From the NCBI GenBank assembly GCA_036897485.1, contig JAYMTF010001261.1, positions 1 through 24,808 on the forward strand: a DNA stretch of 24,808 nt. Direction: 5' to 3'. The stretch comes from Pelargonium nanum. Lineage: Eukaryota > Streptophyta > Magnoliopsida > Geraniales > Geraniaceae. Under the pieces are notes generated by a model. It was not told where the DNA came from. It saw only the letters and a program-made list of their open reading frames with translations, and did no database searches. Shown in pieces: positions 1 through 9,687 of the stretch (positions within the stretch are counted from its first letter, which is position 1; every line of letters begins with the position of its first letter). Made by a program: the position numbers and the translations under genes.

Positions 1-300
1 GGTGTATATCCAATCCACCGTAATCCAAGGGGGGGCCCTTGAATTATTTTTATCCATCATATGATGGATAAAAATGACATATTGGATTTTGAAATCCAAT
101 CCACCATTCACATCAAACGTTGGATAAAATATTATAGTAGATTTCAATATCCAATCCAACTCTATATTCATGCAATCAAACATTACCTAAGTGTGGACTT
201 ACCTGAAAGTGTTATTTCCACTATTCTCTATTTGTTGATGAAATTCTGTATTGAGAAAGTGTTGCCTCTAATTATTTAACTTTCTATGCAATTAATAGGT
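1..300. repeat. AT-rich repeat-like segment with a perfect palindrome
   Basis: No credible gene is seen here. The motif ATATCCAATCCA occurs at 6-17 and again near 148, and a related AAATCCAATCCACC lies near 100. Positions 46-75 form a perfect 30-bp palindrome with no spacer. Repeated short motifs plus a dyad suggest the remains of a non-autonomous DNA element cut by the window edge. The family cannot be told. The open frame at 61-279 has plain AT-driven composition and no recognisable domain. Confidence 0.4.
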
Positions 301-311
301 CACATTATTTT

Positions 312-380
312 TATAGGTAAAATTTGGTGCTAATGTGATGATAACTTCACATCTATTAATTGCACCCACCTTTACCTATA
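312..380. repeat. Imperfect inverted repeat, 19-bp arms
   Basis: TATAGGTAAAATTTGGTGC at 312-330 pairs with the reverse complement of 362-380, with 3 mismatches in 19. The spacer is about 31 bp. This may be a small MITE remnant or a chance hairpin. From here to about 960 I see only AT-rich spacer. Confidence 0.4.
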
Positions 381-959
381 CGCATCACTCCACTACTTTA
401 TCATCATTCTTAATTCTTAATTCTTCTTTCTAACCCTATATTTTATGCCCCAACTTGAAATTTTATTATCATATGGATATCTTATATATGATAATTTCAA
501 TAATATGAGGAGTTGGACTTTTACACTTTTGATTTGATGTAGTCATATTATAGAGATATCAAATTATGAGAATATTGGAAATTAACTTTGCCAACTACTA
601 CATGATTGGTTCAACACATTTCTCTAATAAGAAATTAATATATAACTTTTATATGATTAATAATAATTTGCTAATAGAAAAGAGAGAACTTAAAAAAAAA
701 TTAGAATCCAACTAATAAATTTGTTGGAGAGGATGAGAGATGTTATATATACATATAGAGAGGAAAGATCCTACATGGCTAAATGGATAATTAATTAATT
801 TAGGCTGAGAAACAAATAAGATCGTGAGACTTTATTAACATGATTGTATCAAAAGAATCGTTCCGCTACCACAAATTCACTTGAGTGACTATATGTAAAT
901 GTTAAGGTGGTGACAAGATCTCATTGATTTGATTTAAATTAAGCCACAACATATCGTGC

Positions 960-1110
960 TTATATTTTTTAGGTAAAAGACTCAATTTAGTCATCGAGCT
1001 TTTGTGTTTAGAATCAATTTGGTCTCTGAACTTTTTCAGCTCAAAATAGTTCATGAACTTTCGTGTTTGAATCCAGTTTTAACTATAAACTTTTGCGACA
1101 TATCCTTTTT
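960..1110. repeat. Degenerate internal repeat of the 'AATTTAGTC..TGAACTTTT' type
   Basis: Three or four loosely repeated units follow one another: CAATTTAGTC with GAGCTTTTGTGTTT, CAATTTGGTCTCTGAACTTTT, then AAATAGTTCATGAACTTTCGTGTTT, then a weaker AACTATAAACTTTTG. Such runs of about 35-40 bp are common in dispersed plant repeats. I cannot name the family and see no ends or target-site duplication. Confidence 0.45.
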
Positions 1111-1376
1111 TGTTTGGTTGAGTCACAACCCACAATACTTTGGTTGATTTTTTTTATGATATACATAAATCGAGAAAAAAGAAGAAAAAATAATATGAGT
1201 CAAATTATATTTGAACAAACTGAGCCAAACCATTAAGACAATGTCCCGTTGAATTCATAATCTTCAATGAGGTATTATCACTTTACTGCCCTGTTACTCT
1301 AATATAATTATTCTATTTATTTTATATATAATTTTGAATCTTTGCATATGCATTTATAATATTTTAGTAGTATATT

Positions 1377-1401
1377 GTGTGTATATATATATATATATAT
1401 T
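1377..1401. repeat. (TA)n microsatellite
   Basis: A run of alternating T and A, preceded by GTGTG. It is a simple repeat in the spacer upstream of the RRM gene. Confidence 0.9.
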
Positions 1402-1587
1402 GAGAACATTTTATATTGTATCGTAACTGTTTAATCTTGCATGAATAAAAAAACTGTGGTAATAATACCATACATATAATTTATAATTTATGTTAAGAAA
1501 GTAGAATTTAGAACCCATGGGCGTGGGTCCACCTCAGAAAAAGAGCAAAAAAAGTTGAAACAATTAATTACTTTTGTCACTCCTCGT

Positions 1588-2068
1588 AACCGCGTCTGTG
1601 GTTAAAAATATTTGTGCTAATCTGGACCACAGTCAAAACTAGCCACACCCCAATCGAGGCGCTGAACCACCGCGTGCACCACACGTGACCGCCCTGCCTC
1701 CGCGCATGCCCACCAAACTGCAACCTCCGCCGCCCAACCACGACGGCGCGTGCAAATAGCGCGTGAAAACAATCCTCAAAACACAACACATTAAATTAGC
1801 ACAGAATCCAGAGACAAAATGTCTAGCAAGAAAAAAAAAAAAAAAACTGAAAAAGCTGTGTGTGTGTGTGAGATCACGTTGATAATGGCCTAGCATGAGT
1901 CTATCTGTCTGCCTCTCTGTCCTTGTTGTTTTTTTTTTCTTCTTTATTTTATTTTATGTCTCCTCCTTCTCCTTATAATACCACCCTCTCTTCTTCTCTC
2001 ACACATTTTATCAAACACCTTCTCTGCAATATCACTTCACTCCCCAACCTTTACTTCAATTTCTGATC
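1588..2068 (+). promoter_or_regulatory. Promoter and 5' UTR of the RRM protein gene
   Basis: This stretch is much GC-richer than the spacer upstream. It has a G-box CACGTG at 1682-1687 and five CGCG-box cores (VCGCGB) at 1590-1595, 1670-1675, 1700-1705, 1746-1751 and 1759-1764. A TATA-like TATAATA lies at 1974-1980, followed by a CT-rich tract up to the start codon at 2069, as expected of a plant 5' UTR. G-boxes serve bZIP/bHLH factors in ABA and light responses, and CGCG boxes are CAMTA sites. Control by these factors is inferred from motifs only. The transcription start is guessed at about 2005. Confidence 0.55.
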
Positions 2069-3454
2069 ATGACAATGTCTACTCACAATCCTGCTAATCA
2101 GTTCGGCGACACTACGCTCACCAAGGTCTTCGTCGGCGGCTTGGCCTGGGAGACTCCCAAGGAGGCCATGCGCGAGCATTTCGAGAAGTACGGCGAGATC
2201 CTGGAGGCCGTCATCATCTCCGACAAAGTCACCGGCAGATCCAAGGGCTACGGATTCGTAAGTCCAACAACACTGATCATCGAACGCGTCTTTTTTCTAG
2301 ATCCTTGATTTTTACTGATCGGCGCTGCATTTTGGATGTTTGTGTGTTGTAGGTCACGTTTAAGGAACCTGAGGCCGCGAAAAAGGCTTGCGAGGACGCT
2401 ACGCCGATCATCAATGGCCGCCGAGCCAACTGCAATCTGGCCTCCCTCGGCGCGAGGAAGCCGAGGTCGTCTGTCTCCTCCGCCACCACGCCTCCGCAGC
2501 ACGGTATCGATTTTTGACCGTTGTAATTCCTTTTTATTCGGTGTTAATTTCTGTAAATATTGGCATCATGAAGGGCTGATGTTTTGGTGTTTGGTATATT
2601 TTGAAGGATCTAACGTCGGGCCGAGATCCACGTCAGCCGCCGCACCTGCAAATCACGTGCAATGGTATTACCCGCCGGCGGCGGGTACACCACCACCTGC
2701 TGCGGCGCCGTTCCACCACCAGCCTCATCACGCCGTTCCTTTCTACGGGTACGTCAATTTTTTTAATTATTTTAATTTCTTTTTTTGTGTAATTGTATTG
2801 TTCCGTAAAGAGACAACCGTTTCTTAAGATTTTTTTTTTTAATAATTTTTTTAGGTACTCCCCAACCTACATTGCTGCTGATGTGAATTACAATCACGTA
2901 AGTGGATCTAATGTTGAATCTTACCCATTGATTCTGAAATCTACGGTGTATGTAATTTGTTTGATTATGATCGTGTTTTTACAATTTTTTACATTGGCAC
3001 AGAAACTGAGCTATACTGGTGGGTCCTACATGAATGGGCATTTCTCTCAAGTGTATCCTGGGCAGGCTATGATGGGTGCGAACACATTGATGCCCATGTA
3101 CCCGCTGTATCACTACCATCAATCACAGACGATGGGGCTGCCAGCACACATGTTTCCACCAACCACAGCTGGACACATCACCACAGTCCCAGCTATCATC
3201 TCAAAACCAGCAGCAATGGCTCCAAACCCAGGTAGAAACTGAAACTCACTCACACCGTTTTTTAGATCTACTTTGGTCAAAGAGTATCATTCGTTCCACG
3301 TGATCTGTGATTCAGTGGGGCCCACTGCCAACTGGATTTTTATTTTTTACCGACCCACGTGGCCTAGTACAGTAAAATTTAATTACTTTTTTTACTATGG
3401 ATTGGAAAAAGAAAACTGATAATTACAGAAACAGTGTGTTTGGCTGTGGAATAG
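2069..3454 (+). CDS. RRM-domain RNA-binding protein, ARP1/SEB4-like
   Basis: Six exons join cleanly: 2069-2257, 2353-2503, 2607-2748, 2855-2897, 3003-3231 and 3435-3454, giving 257 aa. One RRM lies near the N-terminus, with RNP2 VFVGGL at residues 20-25 and RNP1 KGYGFVTF at 59-66. It is followed by the [17 protein letters not shown] stretch typical of this plant group. The rest is low-complexity, rich in Pro, Ala, His, Tyr and Met, and probably disordered. The start is the first ATG; a second lies two codons on. The single RRM with a long tail matches plant proteins related to ARP1 and animal SEB4/RBM24, which bind mRNA in nucleus or cytoplasm; targets are unknown here. Without the last splice, exon 5 reads to a stop at 3242 and ends PNPGRN. 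Spliced, it ends PNPVCLAVE, which I prefer. Family assignment is firm; the exact orthologue is not. Confidence 0.9.
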
Positions 3455-3760
3455 GTGGAGGAGGGCTTGGAATGAGGAAATAACAAAAGGAAGGTGGTGG
3501 CTAAAGCTCAGAACAACCATTATTATTATCTGATCTGGGAAATGCCTCTTCTTTTCAAATTCTTTTTTCTTTTTTTAATTATAGTTGCTATTCTTAGGTG
3601 CTTTTTTCTATAAGATTCTTTCATTTTCTCTCTAACATGCATGCATCTTCTTAAGACAAAAAAAGATTGAGACCCATGTAATGAAATCATGTAACAGAAC
3701 AGAACAAGTGATCCATGTCAATTTAATTTACCCCATGTCTTGTGGGTTCATTTTCTCTTA
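3455..3760 (+). other. Probable 3' UTR of the RRM gene
   Basis: The segment after the stop has no reading frame of note. It is T-rich, with ATGTAATGAAATCATGTAAC near 3675. The end point is approximate because no canonical AATAAA stands out. Confidence 0.4.
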
Positions 3761-3840
3761 ATTTATTATAATTTATGCACAACCAAAAATAGTAGTTATA
3801 TATACATATAGAGAAAAAAGAATCTACGTCATGGTTTACT

Positions 3841-3952
3841 GGCTGACACTCTCAGCCAATAAATCATGGTCAATGAGTTGATATACACTTCATCCAGATT
3901 CGTTTCGTTTGTTTCTTAGCTGAGAGTCTCAGCCAATAAATCATGGCTGAGA
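3841..3952. repeat. Duplicated 20-bp motif with nested dyads
   Basis: TCTCAGCCAATAAATCATGG occurs exactly at 3850-3869 and 3927-3946. Each copy is preceded by a GGCTGA- or GCTGAGA-type arm, so each forms a dyad. At 3919-3933, GCTGAGA and TCTCAGC are separated by one base. At 3927-3952, TCTCAGCC pairs with GGCTGAGA across a 10-bp loop. The three arms are mutually exclusive pairings. A related hairpin lies at 24304-24334. I do not recognise the family. Confidence 0.6.
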
Positions 3953-4600
3953 TTCCGGACAATCTCACTGTTTGGGTGGGTATTGTTGGTGAGTTGAATG
4001 TGAAGAAGAAAGAAGTTGGCCAGAAATGGTAAGTGCTCCAATGAGGAGATGATGTTACCAATAGCAGCTAAACAGGGAATAATCATTCTGCAATTATTGT
4101 CCCATCTGGTTTTTAATAAGTTTGATACAGCTGTGACTGTGGTTGGCATCACAATGTGGACAGATCAATGTATGTGCAACACACTATCAGTACATGTTGT
4201 ATATTCTGCCAGTTGGATTGAGGTCTGCTTTGCAGATCAATTTGATTCTTCATGATCATGTTGGAGTGTTGGTCAAAGTGGGTAATTGAAACTTGGTCAA
4301 GACTAGGTTTCATATTCAGTAAATGCAGTAGTTAGTTTTAGAATGTTTATGGTCACCACGTAATTGGGTTTACTACATTGATTGGGTTGGTCAAACTTAT
4401 GACTCGATCAACAACCCAACTCGACATCCGAAATAGTGGTTATTTAGACATTGAATTGGACAATGTAAAGTTGACCATATTTCTTGCACTTCCATAAAAG
4501 GTATTGACGTGCCCTTTTGACTCAAAATCGAAAAGAACATGAGACGATGTGAATGTAATGAAACCAACACTATTGATTATTTTGACTCTCACGCCAGTTG
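3953..4600. other. Spacer without a recognisable gene
   Basis: No coding potential was recognised. GGTCAA/TTGACC (W-box-like) cores cluster at about 4270, 4297, 4389 and 4473. They are far from any start codon, so a regulatory role is only possible. Confidence 0.4.
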
Positions 4601-4619
4601 CTATTGCGATCGAGAACAA

Positions 4620-5570
4620 ATGGCTCAGTTTTTCGGATCATGAGAGGGTTGACCTTGCCCCCAGCAGTTGGTCGTGGATGGAGGTGGTGTGAGTGCCTTG
4701 TCCTCCCCATGACCTTAGGTCGCTAGGAATGTGGAGTTGTCTTCCCTTATGAAAGTTCGATCCTCGCGGGGAGAAGAGTGGTCATCCCTAAGAGGATTGA
4801 TGTATCTAGAGTTCGAGAGTCCTCATGTGCTCCTTATTAGTTGCGGCGAATGCCAAATCTCTTAGAAGACTCTACTACTCGGAGTAGTGTCATAGGGTTT
4901 CAAGTCTTATGAAATATTGTCGAGTTTGCTCAGTGAGATAAAAAGTCAAACAAAAACTTGGACGGGACCTTGTTGTGACATGGTTAGTGACATGCCTCCT
5001 CATGGTTGCTAGATGAGAACTTGTTGTGATGCACTATGGTTTATCGTGATAGGGTTAGTGACAGGCGTGCGGATAGACTCGACCAACATCGCGGATGGCC
5101 CTGGTTGTAGAACGTGTGGCGACACAAGTTAGGGGGTGGCCTTGTATGGTCGTGGTATTGCCTCTAATACCTATGGCTTTAGGTATAACCAATGATCTTG
5201 AACATATATGGCCGAATGTTTTGGACAAAACCAATAATCTTGAGCACCGCAATGGTCTTGAACATCACCAATAACTTTGGGAACCCACCAATGGTTTTGG
5301 GCACGTCCAATGGATTTGGACATGGCTAATGGCCTTAGGCATGACCAATGGCCTTGGGTGCTGTCAACGACCTTGAATGTCGCTTGCGGTCTTGGGTACA
5401 ACTAGTGGACTTGGAGACGCTTGTAGGAGGCGAGTCTCTTGGTGTTGCGGTTTGGGAGCAAGTCCACGGCGTCTCAATCCGAGAGTAAACACGTGATGAT
5501 GTGGCTTTGTTGTCGTAACATGGAGCTGAGTACTTGACAAAGCATTTGGGCGTCATGTATCGCGTTGTCA
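4620..5570. repeat. GC-richer block, likely unclassified dispersed repeat
   Basis: Base composition changes sharply from the AT-rich flanks. Internal motifs recur, such as GTTAGTGACA at about 4983 and 5053 and TTGTTGTGA at about 4970 and 5020. A GTTCGATCC near 4768 resembles a pol III box B, but I cannot place a matching box A, so a SINE call is not supported. No protein domain is recognisable in any frame. The block contains the 19-bp array listed separately. From 5576 to about 5820 the sequence is AT-rich with nothing seen. Confidence 0.4.
5165..5425. repeat. Degenerate tandem array, about 19-bp unit, about 13 copies
   Basis: Successive units fit a consensus near GGYCTTGGGCATNACCAAT. The clearest run is about 5282-5420, where most units are 19 bp (GGTTTTGGGCACGTCCAAT, GGATTTGGACATGGCTAAT, GGCCTTAGGCATGACCAAT and so on). 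Units at the left edge vary from 18 to 24 bp and are more diverged. Open frames across it are a by-product of the repeat, not genes. Confidence 0.75.
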
Positions 5571-5839
5571 TTCATTGACTAGATTAATGTTTTTACGTAC
5601 AATAGATAAACCTAATCAAAGCAAATGTAAATACATTTATTAAATTTATAAATTAAAAAAATTGTCCAACTCTTTTATGATAACTGATTATTTGATCTCA
5701 ATTCATGTTTTAAAATACATTTTTCATTGCATTCAAAAAAAATATATATACATTTTTCATTTCAAATTTAAAGAATAATAATATATTATATTCTTCAATG
5801 AAAATATTTAAATGGAATGTTCTAATCCCCGCTCTTCCA

Positions 5840-6003
5840 GATAACGACCGTTTCCTTTTTGTCCAGTAACTACACTATTTATTTCCTTAATTAATTATCT
5901 AGATTTTCTCCAAATTCAAAATTTTCCCTCCGCAATCTCAAATTCTTCTGGGCAATATCTGCCGTTTAAATCCTCCTCAATTCCCAAATACCAAACGGAG
6001 ACG
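5840..6003 (+). promoter_or_regulatory. Promoter/5' UTR of the Ser-rich protein gene, with MSA-like cores
   Basis: Three AACGG/CCGTT cores lie close together: CCGTT at 5848-5852, CCGTT at 5962-5966 and AACGG at 5994-5998. This pentamer is the core of the plant mitosis-specific activator element bound by three-repeat MYB factors. The flanking bases match the full consensus only partly. The last core is inside the likely 5' UTR, 6 bp before the start codon. Confidence 0.4.
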
Positions 6004-9000
6004 ATGAAGATGAAGATTCATCATCTTGGAGATGGCAACATTTTCTCATTCAATTCTCAAGAACATCGCACATCAGGTCTGTGAAACGATCATGTATTCA
6101 CGAGGTTTCTTGTATAGATTGTCGTTTTCTTTTTCCTTTGCTTTTCTCAGCTCCCAAACAGAACATTGCATACGACTTTTCTTGGTACCGACATGATTGG
6201 CTGACCAGATGTTTGTAGGTTTTGGGCATTGAAATGTAGAATTTGTTTTTATTGTATCCAATTCATTCCAAGCTGGGCGGTGCTACTGATTCATGCTTTT
6301 TGTTGAATTGTTTTGAATAGTAAAGTTGATGAACTGGTTGGTTCTACAAGGATTTAGGTCATTTTTGTGAATATAATTTATCTTCTGGCTGTCACTAACG
6401 TTGAAGATTATGATGAGTTTATCAAGTGCAATTGCTGTGATACCATTTTAGGCATAAATTTGAAACCTCATTAGCCTCTATTATTGCAATTGTGGTAATG
6501 ATAATGAATGTGTGAAAGTAGATTTTGCTGAATCCCTTTTTTACATTCCTGAGTCCTGACTTCTGCACCAATTCGATTCTGCAGTGGTTTCTCATAGCCG
6601 AGAGAAACTTGACAATTGTAAGCCATACGGCTCTCGTGACGATCATGAAATGGAGGATACAGCGGAAGAGCTCACGCGAAGGGAAAACGAATCTTTAGCT
6701 CTACCCGAACCCAAGTTTGATTTGCGCAAGAGTCTGGCTTGGGATAGTGCCTTTTTCACAAGCCCGGGTACTTGTTTAACAATGCCTTCTCTTTCAATTC
6801 TTGCGCACTTAAGCTAGATTGTTAATAACTGAGATCACTTCTCACTCAGGGGTTTTGGATCCTGACGAGTTGTTTGAGAGGGTGAAGGCTAGGGCAGCGG
6901 ATAATTCAACTAGTGTATTGGGGCCAAGAGAACATGTATACTTATCATCTGATTCACTAGAGCCAGAAATAACAAGTAGAATTGGAAAGTGTAATCTGCG
7001 CAGAAGTTTAGCTTGGGATAGTGGTTTCTTCACAAATGCAGGTAAACTTTATGTTCTCTTAGGAAGCTATAACTCTAATTCCATATATAAAAACTTAGTT
7101 TTATGTGCTTTCCAATTTCCATCAATCATGAGGGTATTGTCATAATATCTGTTTTTCTACATGTTTAGGAGTTCTGGATCCCGATGAGTTGTGCATTATA
7201 AATAAAGGATTGAAAAAGTCTGAAACTCATGGACGACTTCCTGGTATTGAAAAACTTCAAAGATCTGTTGAGTCAAACTCTACAATGGATAGGGACAGTT
7301 TCTCTCTAGAACGCCTTGAATATGGTTTATTTGAAGGCATAAGGATGTCCCAGCAGAAATCAAGTAAAGCTTCCAATGTGGCTAGTTCGAGATGCAATTT
7401 GGGTAAAGGAACAGGTAAAGTTAAAGCATGCACTATATTGCAGTACACTTCACCATTTGGTTCAGAGGTAGCCTATCACATTTGTTCTCAGGTGCTTTAG
7501 CTGTAAAAGATTTCAGGCAACACCAGCATGCCATTGGATTGGTGTAACAGATCCTTGTTCAAGAGAAACCTGTCCATTGGGTTCACCATACACGTTATTT
7601 TTTTGTTGTGTTTGTTGGTTTGCTTCTTCTTCTTCTTTAACTTAAAATGCTATTGCTTTTTTCAGCCTCAAAGAAGTTGGATGTTTCCTCTCGAAGTAGG
7701 GTAAGTTCTCATAATGGTGGTTGGCTATTGTATCTGTTGTTACTAATTACATATCATAAAAGGTGAAGTTCTTGTATTTAAATTGCAGATGAAACCCATG
7801 TCAGCTGCAACTAAGCTACCAGTTAACATGCATGGACTAGAGAGAAACGCAAAGGAAGCTTCTGCCCATGCACGAGGACCACAAGTTCAGGCACGTATTG
7901 ATTGAGTAGAACGATATAATCTTCAAATGATAATAATGCACTCCCTAGTGAAGCACAAAGTAACCATAATATTCCATCATTGCTCACTTGTGTATTGCGT
8001 GGGTTGCTCTTAACGACATGGATGAAGCTAAATTTAGGCTAAGTATTAGTTTCAGCTGCAACCAGTGATCAATATGTCTGATTGATGCATGGGTGAATTG
8101 ATAATGGAAGTATATGATTTAATGAAAAAAAATTGTCTGCATGATTACAGAGTACTGCTAGAAGTGCAGAATTCAACCCTTACACTTTGAAGCCACCCAA
8201 GATTGTGCGACGGGTCAACCTCATCCCAGCAGCGCCAAGCAAAAAGGCTACTTCAGGTGCAAACCATATCAAAATGGAAGATAATCTTACGAAAGATGCC
8301 TCTGGTAAGAAAAGTTGCCATCTGATTTTCATTCTGTATTTGTTCATGACACAGTCCAATATTTTCATCCATGTGGACTCAATTGGAATCTATGTTGATT
8401 TAGATTCAATCCTTACAGGGAAACATGTGATTGCGTCGAAGAAACAGTGCTTGAGGACTTCGTATAATCTTATCCCTATTTCTAAACCATATCCCAAATC
8501 ACCTCGTTTGGGTTCTTCCACTCCCGTAAAAGGTTACGCCGAGTCTTGCTCCCCATTTCGCACTGTCAGTACAGCTCCGGATGGCAGTTTCAAATCTCCT
8601 TCAACCTATCTGAGAAGAAACACAGATTTCATAAATGTTACAGATGGTTCAACTCCATGCTCTCCCCTGAGATACTCAGCAAGAAATAGAGCTGAGCTGT
8701 CAAATTCTAGCTGCCGTTCCTCTTGTACATCACTGGCCAGCTCCATTGATAGCTCCCTCGATGGATGGTCCTCCGAGTCACCATCAACTATTTTGGTAAG
8801 CCAAAAATCAGATATTTGCAAGAAATATCTGGACACTAATAGTAGGGGAATCTCTGTCGACCGTGATGCCACTCAGGCCTCAGATCATAAGACAACGTTG
8901 CCAAGTCTACATTACAAGGAAGTTTCAGCAAGAAATAGTCCTGATCTTACCGGCATTTCAAGAAACTGTAGACCTTCAGGCCTCCGAATGCCATCCCCAA

Positions 9001-9687
9001 AGCTTGGATTTTTTGATGGGGTTAGTTATTCTATTACTCGCTACTGCTTATTGTAAGTGAATATTACTCAATCATACGAGCTTATCATCTTTTTGGACTT
9101 TTTGTCAGGTGAATTTTCTGTCACCGAATGGAGGTTTGCATTACAAATCGGATTTGCAGCATGCTAAGCTTCCAGCAACAAGAACTTCAACAGAAACTGA
9201 GAATACAAACTTTGGTTTTCAGAAGACTGGAGTTTTGTCTCCTGCTGCAAATCTTAATCAGCTTGAAACAGTAGAAAATGCTACCTCAAAAGCCTCTCCA
9301 GTTCCAGGAACCTTGAGAAGCTATCTTTCCCGGACTGCTGCGAAAGATGACAGAAGGTCATTCCGCAATAAGAGCAGTGACAATCACTCAGAAACTGAGA
9401 ATGTGGGATCTGCATTGCACAATGCAGTAGCACCACCAGAAAATGATCCGAGAACCAGTCCAAAGGCCAAAACCAGAGGAACTGAAAGGCTTCGGAAGAA
9501 GAAAGTGCAGAGAGAGAACAAGGGACGGGTTTGTGCAAATACCAGAAAACAATCTCTTAAACGGCACGCCGAAGGTAATGAGAATGAGAAGGAGAATCTA
9601 TTTAGGTTTGAAGATCAAGTCAATAGCTTAAGCAAGCATATTGGATTCATAAATTTGAGGGGTGATGTTGTGATGGAGCTAAAATGA
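6004..9687 (+). CDS. Plant Ser-rich protein of unknown function with repeated SLAWDSxFFT motif and KEN box
   Basis: Nine exons join in frame: 6004-6076, 6585-6767, 6850-7041, 7169-7414, 7666-7700, 7789-7890, 8151-8304, 8419-9020 and 9109-9687, about 721 aa. I know no function for it. A motif RKSLAWDSAFFTSPGVLDPD at residues 72-91 returns at 136-155 as RRSLAWDSGFFTNAGVLDPD. Each copy is split by a phase-1 intron at the same Gly-Val junction. The middle is rich in Ser, Thr and Pro, with basic patches (KPPKIVRRVNL) and RMPSPKLGFFDG near the end of exon 8. The C-terminal part is charged and ends with EKENLFRFEDQV; the KEN is at 690-692. No signal peptide, membrane span or enzyme domain is seen, so a largely disordered nuclear or cytoskeletal protein is likely. 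The donor of intron 6 is unsure (GC at 7891 or GT at 7885, both in frame). The first of two in-frame ATGs was chosen. Confidence 0.75.

Noticed and set aside
1577-1896. Minus-strand open frames over the GC-rich patch upstream of the RRM gene
   Set aside because: They run through promoter-like sequence, have low-complexity translations (runs of Phe from poly-A) and no splice partners or domains.
2248-2827. Alternative-frame open frames over exons 2-3 of the RRM gene
   Set aside because: They are shadows of GC-rich coding exons and cross introns; the RRM frame explains the region.
4640-4800. Possible SINE or tRNA-like head because of GTTCGATCC near 4768
   Set aside because: No box A at proper distance, no tail and no flanking duplication could be found.
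5055-5571. Minus-strand open frames with a repeating His-Trp pattern (5055-5252, 5171-5401, 5335-5571)
   Set aside because: The protein repeat is a by-product of the 19-bp tandem DNA repeat; the frames overlap one another and lack a start context or domain.
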